Assembly (NCBI RefSeq): GCF_030506285.1
Contig: NZ_CP119422.1
Span: 5,939,501 to 6,003,500 of the forward strand
Direction of reading: 5' to 3'
Source: Catalinimonas niigatensis
GTDB taxonomy: Bacteria > Bacteroidota > Bacteroidia > Cytophagales > Cyclobacteriaceae
Length of the DNA: 64,000 nt
Both the position numbers and the translations under genes were made by a program. The first letter of the stretch is position 1, and each line of letters begins with the position of its first letter. The notes under the pieces are model-generated. The model saw only the letters and a program-made list of their open reading frames with translations, made no database searches and was not told the origin of the DNA. This document shows positions 1 to 8,722 of this stretch, in pieces.

Positions 1-209
1 AATGAAAAAACCTTGTTTTTGAGCAGGTTTCTCAGCGCGATGGTGAAATAGTTTTTGATCATATGGGTAGAAGAGTCTGGTAGTACGATGAAGACGAGCC
101 TTTCAAAAAATCATTACAGTAGACTCCCAAAATTTCAAAAGGTTACAAAAGTTAGTGAATAAGGATGAATAATTGATGAAAGCCCAGGATTAATCACTCA
201 TCATCAAAG

Positions 210-2663
210 CTATTCGTACTTCAGAGAATCCACCGGATTTGCCAAGGCCGCCCGGGTAGTTTGGAAGCTGATAGTGAGCATGGTAATGATGATAAGCAAC
301 AGCACAGGAAGCAGCAACAGCCACCAGGCAATTTCAATGTGGAAAGCATAGTTTTGCAGCCAGCGTTGAATTACCCAATAGGCCAGAGGAAGGGCTAATA
401 CACTAGCGATTATGACCAACTTTATAAAATCCCGGGAGAGCAAGCTGAGAATGTTACTTACCGACGCACCCAATACTTTTCTGATACCTATCTCTTTAGT
501 TTTCTCGGCTATGGTTTGCAGTGAAAGCCCAAATAATCCCAGACAGGCAATGAAAATACAAAGACCGGAAAAAAGACTGAACAGATTGCCAAAACGTTGG
601 TCTTCCCTGTATTGTGCATCAAAATACTCATCTATGAAATAATACTCAAAAGCATCAAAGGGATAGGCTTTTTTATATGCATTTTCTAATTGATCCATCG
701 TAGTATTTAGCTGCCCAGTATTGACTTTCAGACTGTAATAGAAGTCCAGTTGGTAGGTGGGATCATTTTCAGAAAATATGAGTGGCCGTATCTGATGCTG
801 AAGACTGTGGTGATGATAATCTTTGACCACTCCCCGGATGTTGCGTTCATGGTTTCTGTCATCCCTGAATACCTGGCCCACAGCAGCTGTTGGATCATCG
901 TAGCCTAAAATTTCAGCGGCACTTTCATTGATGACATAGCCATTTTCAGTATCAAACACACCGGACATCAACTCAAGCCCGTATACTGCTGCATAATCGT
1001 TATCGGCATTGATGACATCTATTTTGCTGTTACCGTAAGCCTCCACCAATCCTACCGGCCAGATGCTACCTCGTTCGCCCGGGATAGACCATGAAAGGGA
1101 GACGGCATTGCCCCCTGCATACTGAGAAGCTGCATCCTTAAAAGTATCAGTATGATCGCTTGTGTTTCTTTGTTGATCATGCTCAATCCAGGTTTCTGTA
1201 CGGTTAGCAGGGCCTTTGACTACCAATACCCCTTCCTGCTCAAAACCCGGATCATAGGTGCGCATATACTGTAATTGATGATACACGGTGAAAGTAAAAA
1301 TAATAAGCATGACAGATATCCAGAACTGAAATACCACCATTCCTTTTCTCAATTGCATCCCGCTTTGGGAATGAACAAACCTGCCTTTCAACATTTGTAC
1401 GGGATGAAAACCTGATAACAACAATGCTGGGTATAAGCCGGAAATTAGTGTGCTGAGTGGGAACAAGAGTAAGATAAAACCCCGGAAATGACCGGGAGCA
1501 GCATTCCATACTTTTCCTGTGAGATGTGTATAAAAAGGGATGGCAAGCTGAAGAAAAGTCATAGCGAGTATGAAAGCAAGGACATTCAGCAAAAGCGATT
1601 CAAAAAGAAACTGCCTGACAATCTGGGCACGTTTAGCCCCCATGACTTTTCTTACGCCTACTTCATTGCCCCGGGACACTGCTTTTGCGGTGGTCAGGTT
1701 CATGTAATTTACCAGGGCGATACTCAAAATCAGGATGGCTACCAGAGAGAGAAAAGAAACATATTTGGCATTACCATTTACCTTTAATTCTTCTTCCAGA
1801 TGAGAGTATAGGTAAATATCCTGTAAGGGAAGTAAGCTGAATTCAGTATGTGCATGAAGGTTTTCCGGCCCATGCTGTGCGACAAATGTATTCAATTTAT
1901 GGGTAAAATTGTTAGCGTCAGTCTGAGGGGCGAGTTGCAAATAAGTATAAACTCCGTTTGAGTCCCAGGTATCTATAAAGTCTTTGGCCCAACCCGTTGA
2001 CAAGGTAGACATAGACGTCAGGAATTCATATTGAAAATGGGCATTTGCCGGGGCATCGGCAATGATACCGCTAATCACCAAAGTAAAACGGTCATATTCA
2101 TTGATGTATTCTAAGCTTTGCCCGATGATATCATCTTTTTCTTGCCAGTTGTTCCCGAAAAGCTTGCGGGCTGTGCTTTCGGAGAGGACAATTTGATGGG
2201 TACTTTTTAACGCGGCTTGCCGGTCCCCTTTTAGCAAGGAAAAAGAAAACATTTCCAAAAATCCGGGATCGGTGTAAAAGCCCCACTTAAAATTCTGCTT
2301 CACGGTATTACCTTTCATATTCCGCCAAACCAACGTACTACTTGCCTCCTGTCCACTCCAGGGAAGAATGAGCCGGGTGAAGTTGATGACTTCAGGATAA
2401 TCTTTTTGTAAACCCGGCCCTAATGGATAGGGATTTAATGGGGTTTTTCGGGTGATCGTATTATCCTTGAAATTGTAGGCATGTACCCGGTAAATATCTT
2501 CTGCATGTTCATGAAAGTCATCATAGCTCAGCTCAAAGTTTACATATTGCAAGATGAGCAAGCAAGCTGCCATACCGATAGCTAAGCCCAAGATATTGAT
2601 CAGGCTGAAGGCCTTATTCTTTAACAGATTGCGGAAGGCAATGAGGAGATAGTTGCGTAGCAT
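210..2663 (-). CDS. FtsX-family ABC transporter permease (MacB-like)
   Basis: Inner-membrane permease of the FtsX/MacB class, which in Bacteroidota usually works with a separate ATPase in extrusion or mechanotransmission. The N-terminus reads MLRNYLLIAFRNLLKNK followed by a first membrane helix (SLINILGLAIGMAACLLIL), then a long periplasmic core, a block of helices around the NEVGVRKVMGA motif, a second periplasmic part and a C-terminal helix set around KEIGIRKVLGA. The duplicated GVRKVMGA/GIRKVLGA motif marks the two FtsX domains. The frame is open for 29 more codons upstream, but the conserved start MLRNY places the ATG at 2663. No ATPase gene is adjacent. The family is secure; the substrate is unknown. 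Confidence 0.9.
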   Translation of the reverse strand: MLRNYLLIAFRNLLKNKAFSLINILGLAIGMAACLLILQYVNFELSYDDFHEHAEDIYRVHAYNFKDNTITRKTPLNPYPLGPGLQKDYPEVINFTRLILPWSGQEASSTLVWRNMKGNTVKQNFKWGFYTDPGFLEMFSFSLLKGDRQAALKSTHQIVLSESTARKLFGNNWQEKDDIIGQSLEYINEYDRFTLVISGIIADAPANAHFQYEFLTSMSTLSTGWAKDFIDTWDSNGVYTYLQLAPQTDANNFTHKLNTFVAQHGPENLHAHTEFSLLPLQDIYLYSHLEEELKVNGNAKYVSFLSLVAILILSIALVNYMNLTTAKAVSRGNEVGVRKVMGAKRAQIVRQFLFESLLLNVLAFILAMTFLQLAIPFYTHLTGKVWNAAPGHFRGFILLLFPLSTLISGLYPALLLSGFHPVQMLKGRFVHSQSGMQLRKGMVVFQFWISVMLIIFTFTVYHQLQYMRTYDPGFEQEGVLVVKGPANRTETWIEHDQQRNTSDHTDTFKDAASQYAGGNAVSLSWSIPGERGSIWPVGLVEAYGNSKIDVINADNDYAAVYGLELMSGVFDTENGYVINESAAEILGYDDPTAAVGQVFRDDRNHERNIRGVVKDYHHHSLQHQIRPLIFSENDPTYQLDFYYSLKVNTGQLNTTMDQLENAYKKAYPFDAFEYYFIDEYFDAQYREDQRFGNLFSLFSGLCIFIACLGLFGLSLQTIAEKTKEIGIRKVLGASVSNILSLLSRDFIKLVIIASVLALPLAYWVIQRWLQNYAFHIEIAWWLLLLPVLLLIIITMLTISFQTTRAALANPVDSLKYE

Positions 2664-2992
2664 AGGTTCTGATTGGGATGAAACAATGTACATGCACTTA
2701 TCTTGATTTGCCAACATAATGCCAGCCGGGATACAAGCTTGCCATGACATTTTTCATCCAAAAAAGCCAGGCAATTGATTCATATTGAAACAGTGCGTTG
2801 TATCAAAACAATACATCCCTAACCTTATTATGAAGTCATAGTACAGCGCTGAAAGAATAAAGAGAGCATGGTTTTCCATGTCGGCATCCGCGAGGATGTG
2901 GCAGCCCCCATAATTTTATCCATCCGTAAACCAGCAGAAAGTTATCTTCTCTTACACTTTTTTCTCCTGTTCAATGGTCTTTTTATACATCT

Positions 2993-3244
2993 GTAACCTT
3001 GCATTCTCATGAATTCCTGGTGTTTTACGAGAATGTAGCGTTACATTCTCACAAAATTGTATGATTTCATCAACATTCAAGGTTGATTTCTCATAAATTA
3101 CTACAGTTTTGCCAGAATTGAACGTTTAATCCTGGCAAATTCCTATGATTTTGTCTGGATGTAACGTTAAATCTTCGTAAATCAGAATGATTTTGCCTGC
3201 ATGTCACCTTGCATCTTTCTATGTTATACTGATTTGCCAGGAAA
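2993..3244. repeat. Six-unit 42-bp imperfect tandem array
   Basis: Six consecutive units of exactly 42 bp can be laid out at 2993-3034, 3035-3076, 3077-3118, 3119-3160, 3161-3202 and 3203-3244. The shared pattern is GTAACGTT at the start, a CTC.(T)AAATT part, TATGATTTTGCC in the middle of the second half and GGAT or GCAT at the end. The units have diverged but keep their length. The period is 14 codons; one minus-strand frame is open through units 6, 5 and 4 (for example RQNHSDLRRFNV and RQNHRNLPGLNV) and then hits stops. It occupies much of the 632-base gene-free stretch between the permease and the carboxylesterase, in which I see no gene. Confidence 0.8.
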
Positions 3245-3295
3245 GCTTCTTCTCTATATTGTGTAGGAACGCTATGCCGACAGCCTCTTAGCTCG

Positions 3296-4846
3296 TTATT
3301 CTCCTACCATTTGCTCATACAGAAAATCCAGCGCATCTCTGTCGGGTAGTACGCTGGCTTCGGGTTTTTTTCCCAGTAGCATGATCTGATCATCAGTAGT
3401 ATCATAAGCAGGCCAGGGCGGAAGGGCTTCGCCATTAGGATCGCCGCTGCTGACAAAGTTTACCCAATAAGAGGACATCAGATGGGCCAGTTCATGGTCT
3501 ATCGGCTCCCAGGGACGCTCTACAAACTGTAAATTATCATAGGCATAAGGCACTTCGCCGGTATGAAATGCACCGTATTTAATATATTCTCCGGTGGCAG
3601 GTACTTTGCGGGTAAAGCGGTATACATATACTTTGGATTTGCCCTGCTCGCTTTGAAGTTTGGCCCAGGCAAAATTATGTGCCCCAAAAATTCTGTCCCG
3701 GGAAGATTTTAATTGGGAAATCTCAGTCACCGAATCATCAGTAGCAGGATAATAGGACAGGAAAGTCTCCGCCTTTTCGCCATACTGTGCTTCGGCCTGC
3801 TGCCGAAAAACCTCCGCATTGACCATAGGCCCGAAGACCAAACCTTCATCTTCATTCCAGCCAGTCAAAACGGCTACATCCTGCTGTTTGCCCGCATCAA
3901 AAATGTCAACTACTGGCTCAGGCAATATATAGCCATCAATGATGGGTCCACGTATTCCCCCTTCCGCCTGTAATAAGTCTTCCGAGGCAATGTTTCTTAA
4001 GTCAGCAAGGGAAGAAGCCTGCAATGACCGGGCTACGGCTTCACCTTTTTCTTCTGCCTCCCGGAGTAAAGGCTTATCCCTTGCGAAATTGGCACCGCTT
4101 TGGGCAATTGCCTGGTGAAAAAGACCTTCAGAGAGGGGAGAAGCCACCAGACAGTTGACGCTCATCGCACCGGCAGATTGTCCGGCGATGGTTACATTCT
4201 CCGGGTCACCACCAAAGGCAGCGATATTCTTTTGCACCCATTGCAGGGCAGCAAGTTGATCCATTAAGCCATAATTTCCCGATGCATAATGACCTGATTC
4301 CCTGCTGAGTTCAGGATGGGCGAAGAAGCCAAAGATGCCCACCCGATAATTGATGCTGACGAACACAATTCCTTTTTTAGCCATTGCCTCGCCATCGTAA
4401 ATGGGTACGGCACTGCCACCACTACTAAAGCCACCCCCATAAATCCACACCATTACCGGACGTTTCTCACTGTAAGCCTTTGCTCCTGTCCATACATTCA
4501 GATACAGGCAATCTTCGCTGATAGGTTCTTTAGGAATCAAAAATTCCTCTGTCCACATGCTGAAGGGCGCAGGCTCATTTTGCATCGGGCTAGGACCAAA
4601 AGTCGTGCATTGCCGTACATCTGTCCAGGGAGTGGCAGGCTGAGGCGCTTTCCATCGTAATTTGCCTATGGGTGGCTCTGCGAAGGGAATGCCTTTAAAG
4701 ATATGAATATCTTCTTCCTGATTAGTCGTTCCTGAAATCAGACCTGCCTCTGTTTTGACAACTTCCAGCGGATCATGCGTGGGTTTGCAGGAGGCAATAA
4801 ACATGATGCAGCAAGCTACATACAGTAATGATTTTGAGATGGACAT
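3296..4846 (-). CDS. Type-B carboxylesterase lipoprotein
   Basis: Exported serine esterase of the carboxylesterase type B family (PnbA/acetylcholinesterase fold). The N-terminus has a signal peptide ending in a lipobox (FIASC, Cys at about residue 20), so the product is probably a lipoprotein. Visible signatures are the EDCLYLNVW motif, the oxyanion-hole segment VMVWIYGGGF, the nucleophile elbow GQSAGA and the catalytic-His region HTGEVPYAYDN. The 516-residue length is normal for the family. It is followed on the same strand by two further exported alpha/beta hydrolases, suggesting a patch of envelope or extracellular ester-cleaving activities. The natural substrate cannot be read from the sequence. 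Confidence 0.9.
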   Translation of the reverse strand: MSISKSLLYVACCIMFIASCKPTHDPLEVVKTEAGLISGTTNQEEDIHIFKGIPFAEPPIGKLRWKAPQPATPWTDVRQCTTFGPSPMQNEPAPFSMWTEEFLIPKEPISEDCLYLNVWTGAKAYSEKRPVMVWIYGGGFSSGGSAVPIYDGEAMAKKGIVFVSINYRVGIFGFFAHPELSRESGHYASGNYGLMDQLAALQWVQKNIAAFGGDPENVTIAGQSAGAMSVNCLVASPLSEGLFHQAIAQSGANFARDKPLLREAEEKGEAVARSLQASSLADLRNIASEDLLQAEGGIRGPIIDGYILPEPVVDIFDAGKQQDVAVLTGWNEDEGLVFGPMVNAEVFRQQAEAQYGEKAETFLSYYPATDDSVTEISQLKSSRDRIFGAHNFAWAKLQSEQGKSKVYVYRFTRKVPATGEYIKYGAFHTGEVPYAYDNLQFVERPWEPIDHELAHLMSSYWVNFVSSGDPNGEALPPWPAYDTTDDQIMLLGKKPEASVLPDRDALDFLYEQMVGE

Positions 4847-4984
4847 AGGTGGCTAGTAGTTAGTGAATGATCAGATACCATAACGTATCTGGTCTCTGAG
4901 CTGTTTGTAATCTTTTCTTTTAAGCCCCAATTTCATGTTATACCATTTATAAAAAGGGTTTATAGATCGGCATACATCAGAGTC

Positions 4985-5860
4985 CTATGGAATGCTCACG
5001 CCATTGGCTTTTAATAGTTTATGAAAGAATAAGACCTGATAAGGCAATGCATTTTCCCAGTATTCCCAACTGTGGCCTCCCGGTCTTTCGGTATAATCAT
5101 GTGGAGTTTCATTGGCCAGGAGCTTTTGGTGCAAATCCCGGTTGGTATCTATGAGGAAATCATCTGTTCCACAATCAAAAATCAGCTTCAGCCCGCTCGC
5201 CTTGATCTGTTCGGTCATTCCCACAGCCGTATAGTCCGGATAGGGGTTCAAAGAATCTTTAGGAGGGCCAAGCAAACTGGCAAAATTCTGGGCACGGGAG
5301 CGGGCAAAGTCTTCCGGTACTTTCCAGCTAGCGGTATTGATATTCATCACGCCACTCATGCTCCCGGCAGCAAAATACAATTCAGGATGGCGGGTGGCAA
5401 TGAAGACAGCACCGTGTCCTCCCATTGACAAACCTGCAATGACCCGACCTTTGCGGTCTTGTACAGTACGATAACTTCCATCAATTTTCTCTATCAGCTC
5501 CCTGGCAATGTGCGTTTCATACTGACTGCTCTGTTCCAGCGGGCTATCAAAGTAGTAACTGGTAGCACCTCCATCCGGCGTTACGATAATGAGGTTGTAC
5601 TGATCAGCCAGACGGTGCAGCAGCATCTTATCCGGTGTTTTTTGATGCCAGTCACTGAACTTTCCCGTGCCTCCGTGCAAAAGATAAAGCACCGGATAAG
5701 CACTACTGTTGTGGGCATAGGAATCGGGCAGCACTACCGCAGCACGTATGTTTTTACGCATGGCTTCGCTGGGAATATCCAGTGTATCTACTTTGGCGGC
5801 AAGGGAAAAGAAAGCTGGCGCGAGCAGCAGTATCGTAAGGAAAAAGCGAATAATGTTCAT
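4985..5860 (-). CDS. Exported esterase, feruloyl-esterase/esterase D type
   Basis: Alpha/beta hydrolase of the putative-esterase family (PF00756, as in esterase D and the feruloyl-esterase domains of xylanases). A signal peptide (about residues 1-22) precedes a mature domain with PVLYLLHGG (oxyanion region), the nucleophile elbow GLSMGGHG, an Asp in DCGTDDFL and the catalytic His in PGGHSWEYW. Its 291 residues match the family. A paralogue with the same motif order lies at 31280-32143. It sits 124 bases downstream of the start of the type-B carboxylesterase and on the same strand. Likely periplasmic or secreted; the ester substrate is not known. Confidence 0.88.
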   Translation of the reverse strand: MNIIRFFLTILLLAPAFFSLAAKVDTLDIPSEAMRKNIRAAVVLPDSYAHNSSAYPVLYLLHGGTGKFSDWHQKTPDKMLLHRLADQYNLIIVTPDGGATSYYFDSPLEQSSQYETHIARELIEKIDGSYRTVQDRKGRVIAGLSMGGHGAVFIATRHPELYFAAGSMSGVMNINTASWKVPEDFARSRAQNFASLLGPPKDSLNPYPDYTAVGMTEQIKASGLKLIFDCGTDDFLIDTNRDLHQKLLANETPHDYTERPGGHSWEYWENALPYQVLFFHKLLKANGVSIP

Positions 5861-5982
5861 AAGCGTATCGGGCAGATGCGGATTCTAAAGTATCCACTAA
5901 ACGCAAAGGTTAAAGTATGTGTGTTGATATAATAATAAAGGATTTTCTTAATATGTCAAAAGCACGCAATAAGACTTTCAGA

Positions 5983-6060
5983 CTACCGGCATTGGGCTGG
6001 ACTAATTTTTCTCCTTCCGGATATTCAATTTTATCTTTGACCGTAGTTCTCAAAGTAATT
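5983..6060 (-). pseudogene. Fragment of a cupin gene
   Basis: About 26 codons on the minus strand read TLRTTVKDKIEY, PEGEKLVQPNAG, closely matching the N-terminal part of the intact cupin at 10325-10870 (FLRITVKDGIEY, LEGENEVQPNAG). The nucleotide match is also visible (for example AGCCCAATGCCGG in both on the minus strand). Neither the upstream start nor the HVHH metal-site region follows, so this is a decayed partial duplicate. The rest of the 5861-6189 gap holds only a 16-bp tandem duplication. Confidence 0.7.
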
Positions 6061-6142
6061 CTATTTACTGCTGAACACCTTTAATAAGAATAGTTCGTGA
6101 CATTATCCTAGACATAGATGTTTATCTATAGCTTATCTAATG

Positions 6143-6174
6143 GCATTGCGTCTCTCTAGCATTGCGTCTCTCTA
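6143..6174. repeat. Exact 16-bp tandem duplication
   Basis: The 16-bp unit GCATTGCGTCTCTCTA occurs twice head to tail (6143-6158 and 6159-6174), just past the stop codon of the minus-strand hydrolase at 6190. The perfect match suggests a recent slippage event. Confidence 0.85.
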
Positions 6175-6189
6175 TTTGCTGTGGCAGAT

Positions 6190-7134
6190 TTACAGGCTAT
6201 GGCTGATCTTGATGAGTTCTTCGCTGAACTTTTCAGGCTCCTGGTTAGGAATCTCATGGGTAGATTTTTCAAACCAGACCATGCGTTTATGCTCAGCTTT
6301 CAAAGCATGAAAATACTTTTCCGTTAATTTATAATTGGACGCATAATCTTTGTTGCTGTGGAAGAAGTAAATAGGGCAGTGGATCTCTGCTGCGCTTTCA
6401 AAGTAATTGACCCTGGAGGCTTCTACAAACAAAGGCAGCCATTTGACAGACCACTTCTCAAATAAAGATGCGGGATAAGTTTTACTGTTGGTCTTGACAC
6501 CACTGTAATAAGCAGTCCATTTGCGCTGATAGTACAGGGCTTCCCATTGCTGAAAGGGAATTTCTATCTGTGAGATTTCCTGCAGGGCTTCTTCGTTATG
6601 GGAAGCTTCTGCTTTTTCTTTCAGTCTCTCAAGCGTAAGCCTTTCACTTTCCTCAGTGTGGGGCGATCCGCTCACCGAAACATAGGCATGCAGCAGTTCG
6701 GGATGTTGTTTGGCAAAGTGCAGTCCCAGCGTCGCCCCCCACGAAAAGCCTACTAGGTAAATCTTTTCCCGGTCAAAGCGCTTGCGCAGGTATTGTACCA
6801 CCTCATAGGTATCCTGATGAAACATATCCAGCGTCAGCGGTTCCTGCATCGGACTCCATGAGGCGGTGATGCCGCTCTCCCGCTGGTCCCACTGCACCAC
6901 AATAAAATCCTTTCTGAGTCCTTTGACAAACTTTCTGGAGTAAGGTCTGGAAGAAAAGCCCGGACCACCGTGCAGAAAGAGCAGTACCGGCTTGCTGTCG
7001 TCTTTCCCATTGACGCCAATCCACTGGGTGATGCCATTGATGTTTACGGCATCTTTGGTTTTGACCGAATTTTGTGCCTGAAGGGTGCCTGTCATGAGGC
7101 AGGTCAATAAGAGGAGGGGGAGTATACGAATCAT
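6190..7134 (-). CDS. Exported alpha/beta hydrolase, proline iminopeptidase-like
   Basis: Alpha/beta hydrolase with a cleavable signal peptide (residues 1 to about 20, ending TLQAQ). It shows the HGGPGF motif and WDQRESG segment typical of prolyl iminopeptidase-like (S33) enzymes, the nucleophile elbow GFSWGA and a late His in KSTHEIPNQEP. Its 314 residues fit the family. The S33 signature suggests an aminopeptidase or a related esterase, but many paralogues act on other substrates. It is the third exported hydrolase in a row on this strand, though 329 bases separate it from the preceding one, so co-transcription is not evident. Confidence 0.82.
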   Translation of the reverse strand: MIRILPLLLLTCLMTGTLQAQNSVKTKDAVNINGITQWIGVNGKDDSKPVLLFLHGGPGFSSRPYSRKFVKGLRKDFIVVQWDQRESGITASWSPMQEPLTLDMFHQDTYEVVQYLRKRFDREKIYLVGFSWGATLGLHFAKQHPELLHAYVSVSGSPHTEESERLTLERLKEKAEASHNEEALQEISQIEIPFQQWEALYYQRKWTAYYSGVKTNSKTYPASLFEKWSVKWLPLFVEASRVNYFESAAEIHCPIYFFHSNKDYASNYKLTEKYFHALKAEHKRMVWFEKSTHEIPNQEPEKFSEELIKISHSL

Positions 7135-7233
7135 TATCCCAGGTTAGGTTAGGGTTATGTGTAATATATAGATGCCTGTCTGCCAGGCATACTTCGGAGC
7201 GCGGCATAACAGCTTGATTGCTGCATGGGTATA

Positions 7234-7650
7234 TTAATCAATAATGCTTTCTAAATCTTTGTATATCAGTTCTATTCCATCAGCCTGCTCTTCAATGGTA
7301 TAGGTTAATCCCCTGAATTTAGCCCCTCGGTAGGATTTACCTTTCACTCTTTTAATATTGGCAATCTCTTCCGTCCAGTCTTCCACCTTCATCAATCCCA
7401 GCGCACAAATGTCCTCTCCCTGTATGTTGAATTGTAGATATTCATTTCCGTCCTTCTCCACATAACTATCAAACCAGTAGGATACATCTTCTGCCTCCAT
7501 ACTTTTCAGTTGGCTAATGAGTTCTTTCTTATATTCAGGGGAGGAAGGCTCATGTTGGCTGAAGATGGGATGACTAGGCTCACAATCCGGCCTGTCACAG
7601 GCTGACCATACCATTGCGACAGAGAAAGTAATCAGGAAAGCTGGCTTCAT
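7234..7650 (-). CDS. Small exported protein of unknown function
   Basis: A 138-residue protein starting with a hydrophobic segment (MKPAFLITFSVAMVWSAC) and then an acidic, soluble domain. A Cys follows the segment and could be a lipid-anchored residue, but the preceding WSA is a poor lipobox. I do not recognise the family. It stands alone on the minus strand between the hydrolase patch and the RAYT locus. Coding quality looks normal and the ATG start is clear. Confidence 0.65.
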   Translation of the reverse strand: MKPAFLITFSVAMVWSACDRPDCEPSHPIFSQHEPSSPEYKKELISQLKSMEAEDVSYWFDSYVEKDGNEYLQFNIQGEDICALGLMKVEDWTEEIANIKRVKGKSYRGAKFRGLTYTIEEQADGIELIYKDLESIID

Positions 7651-7687
7651 GCGTCTGTAGTTTAGGCATTTACTCCTTTACCATACG

Positions 7688-7751
7688 CTGTGCGTATTGA
7701 GTACATCGCTTTTAAGATAAGGCTTTTATATGAATTTGCTCATTATTTTCT
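7688..7751. repeat. Left ~60-bp direct repeat flanking the RAYT gene
   Basis: This segment begins CTGTGCGTATTGAGTACATC, continues through AAGGCTTTTATATGAA and ends in CTCATTATTT. It recurs, with a few substitutions and in the same orientation, at 8450-8511 on the other side of the transposase gene. Confidence 0.85.
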
Positions 7752-7795
7752 TTCCTAATGATGTGATGCTATAGTGAGTAACTTTTTTTAATGCC

Positions 7796-7819
7796 CATGT
7801 TTGTGTCCGCACAAACATG
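7796..7819. repeat. REP-like palindrome upstream of RAYT
   Basis: Perfect inverted repeat CATGTTTGTG-TCCG-CACAAACATG, 65 bases ahead of the chosen RAYT start. The arm matches the GTTTGTG/CACAAAC arm of the dispersed family found downstream. Confidence 0.8.
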
Positions 7820-7883
7820 CTACTCCATACAATCAATATTTTCACTAAGTTGAAAGTGAAATTTTCTGTTGCCAAAAATTAGT

Positions 7884-8408
7884 ATGATGGAATTAAATAA
7901 AATCTATTTCTTTACTGCCTCCATACTCAAATGGTTACCATTGCTTAAAAACACGAATTATAAAAGTTTAGTCGTTGACAGTCTCAGGCATCTTGTACAA
8001 GCGAAAAAAATAAGCCTATATGGTTTTGTCATTATGCCTAACCACATCCATTTGGTATGGGAATTATTAGCCATGAACGGTAGAGAGTCTCCTCATGCTA
8101 GTTTTATGAAGTATACCAGTCATCAAATGCTTAAGGATTTGAGGGAAAATTATCCTTCTCTGTTAAATAGTTTTAAAGTAGAAAAGAATACTCGGAATCA
8201 TCAATTCTGGCAGAGAGATGCATTGTCTGTTCACTTATATACTCCTGCTATTATTTATCAAAAGCTTGATTATGTACATAACAATCCTGTACAAGGGAAG
8301 TGGATGTTAGCAGATAGTCCACAGGAATATTGTTACTCTTCAGCACGCTTTTATGCAACAGGTATAGATGACTTTGAAATGCTCACCCATATAGGAGAAA
8401 GGATGTAA
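7884..8408 (+). CDS. REP-associated tyrosine transposase (RAYT, Y1/HUH family)
   Basis: Single-strand DNA transposase-like protein of the Y1 (IS200-like) superfamily, RAYT branch. The metal-binding HUH motif is visible as MPNHIHLVW, and the later part has the characteristic tract LDYVHNNPVQGKW with the downstream YCYSSARFY. The frame can start with TTG at 7869, but ATG at 7884 is preferred; about 174 residues is slightly short, and the extreme N-terminus may be trimmed. It is flanked by direct repeats (7688-7751 and 8450-8511) and by palindromic REP-like copies on both sides, which is the expected context of a RAYT that mobilises or maintains such repeats. Activity is unproven. Confidence 0.88.
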   Translation: MMELNKIYFFTASILKWLPLLKNTNYKSLVVDSLRHLVQAKKISLYGFVIMPNHIHLVWELLAMNGRESPHASFMKYTSHQMLKDLRENYPSLLNSFKVEKNTRNHQFWQRDALSVHLYTPAIIYQKLDYVHNNPVQGKWMLADSPQEYCYSSARFYATGIDDFEMLTHIGERM

Positions 8409-8413
8409 AAAGT

Positions 8414-8440
8414 CCCGTTTGTGGAGACACAAACAGAGGC
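8414..8440. repeat. REP-like palindrome directly after RAYT
   Basis: GTTTGTG-GAGA-CACAAAC (8417-8434) followed by AGAGGC, 8 bases behind the RAYT stop. It is the 3' arm of the dispersed family. Confidence 0.8.
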
Positions 8441-8449
8441 TTGAGGGCC

Positions 8450-8511
8450 CTGTGCATATTGAGTACATCGCTATCAAGCTAAGGCTTTTATATGAACTTA
8501 CTCATTATTTC
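8450..8511. repeat. Right ~60-bp direct repeat flanking the RAYT gene
   Basis: Second copy of the flanking direct repeat: CTGTGCATATTGAGTACATC, then AAGGCTTTTATATGAACTT, ending CTCATTATTT. It runs straight into the full REP-like copy at 8510. Confidence 0.85.
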
Positions 8512-8590
8512 TGCCTTCGTCTGTGTCCTCCAGACCGGGTCCTCACAGACGATTTACTCTACTGTTTGTGAGGACACAAACAGAGGCAGA
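8510..8590. repeat. REP-like element, best-preserved copy
   Basis: About 81 bp whose outer arms are near-perfect inverted repeats: 8510-8530 against 8570-8590 (TCTGCCT and ..TGTGTCCTC shared, 3 mismatches in 21). Inside are a second pair, CGTCTGTG (8518-8525) with CACAGACG (8544-8551), and a short hairpin GTTTGTG-AGGA-CACAAAC (8564-8581). The CCGGGTCCT core is shared with other copies. The gap 8409-8722 holds only repeats. Confidence 0.85.
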
Positions 8591-8722
8591 GACCAGGGAA
8601 TACTCCTCTTGCTGTATCGGCTGAGCCTGATCACAACGGTAGCACAAACATACACTTAAGAGTATTACATATAATCTTCTCATCGTTTTGGATTAATGTC
8701 CTGATCTTCACAAGCCATTTGA

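Noticed and set aside
1-83. A short open frame on the plus strand reading EQVSQRDGEIVFDHMGRRVW before a TAG, possibly the end of a gene from the left.
   Set aside because: The frame is closed by a stop at 3-5, so nothing can enter from the left without a frameshift; too short to support.
2993-3244. The 42-bp array as a CRISPR array or a coding gene.
   Set aside because: There are no unique spacers between repeats, and every reading frame is broken by stops across the six units.
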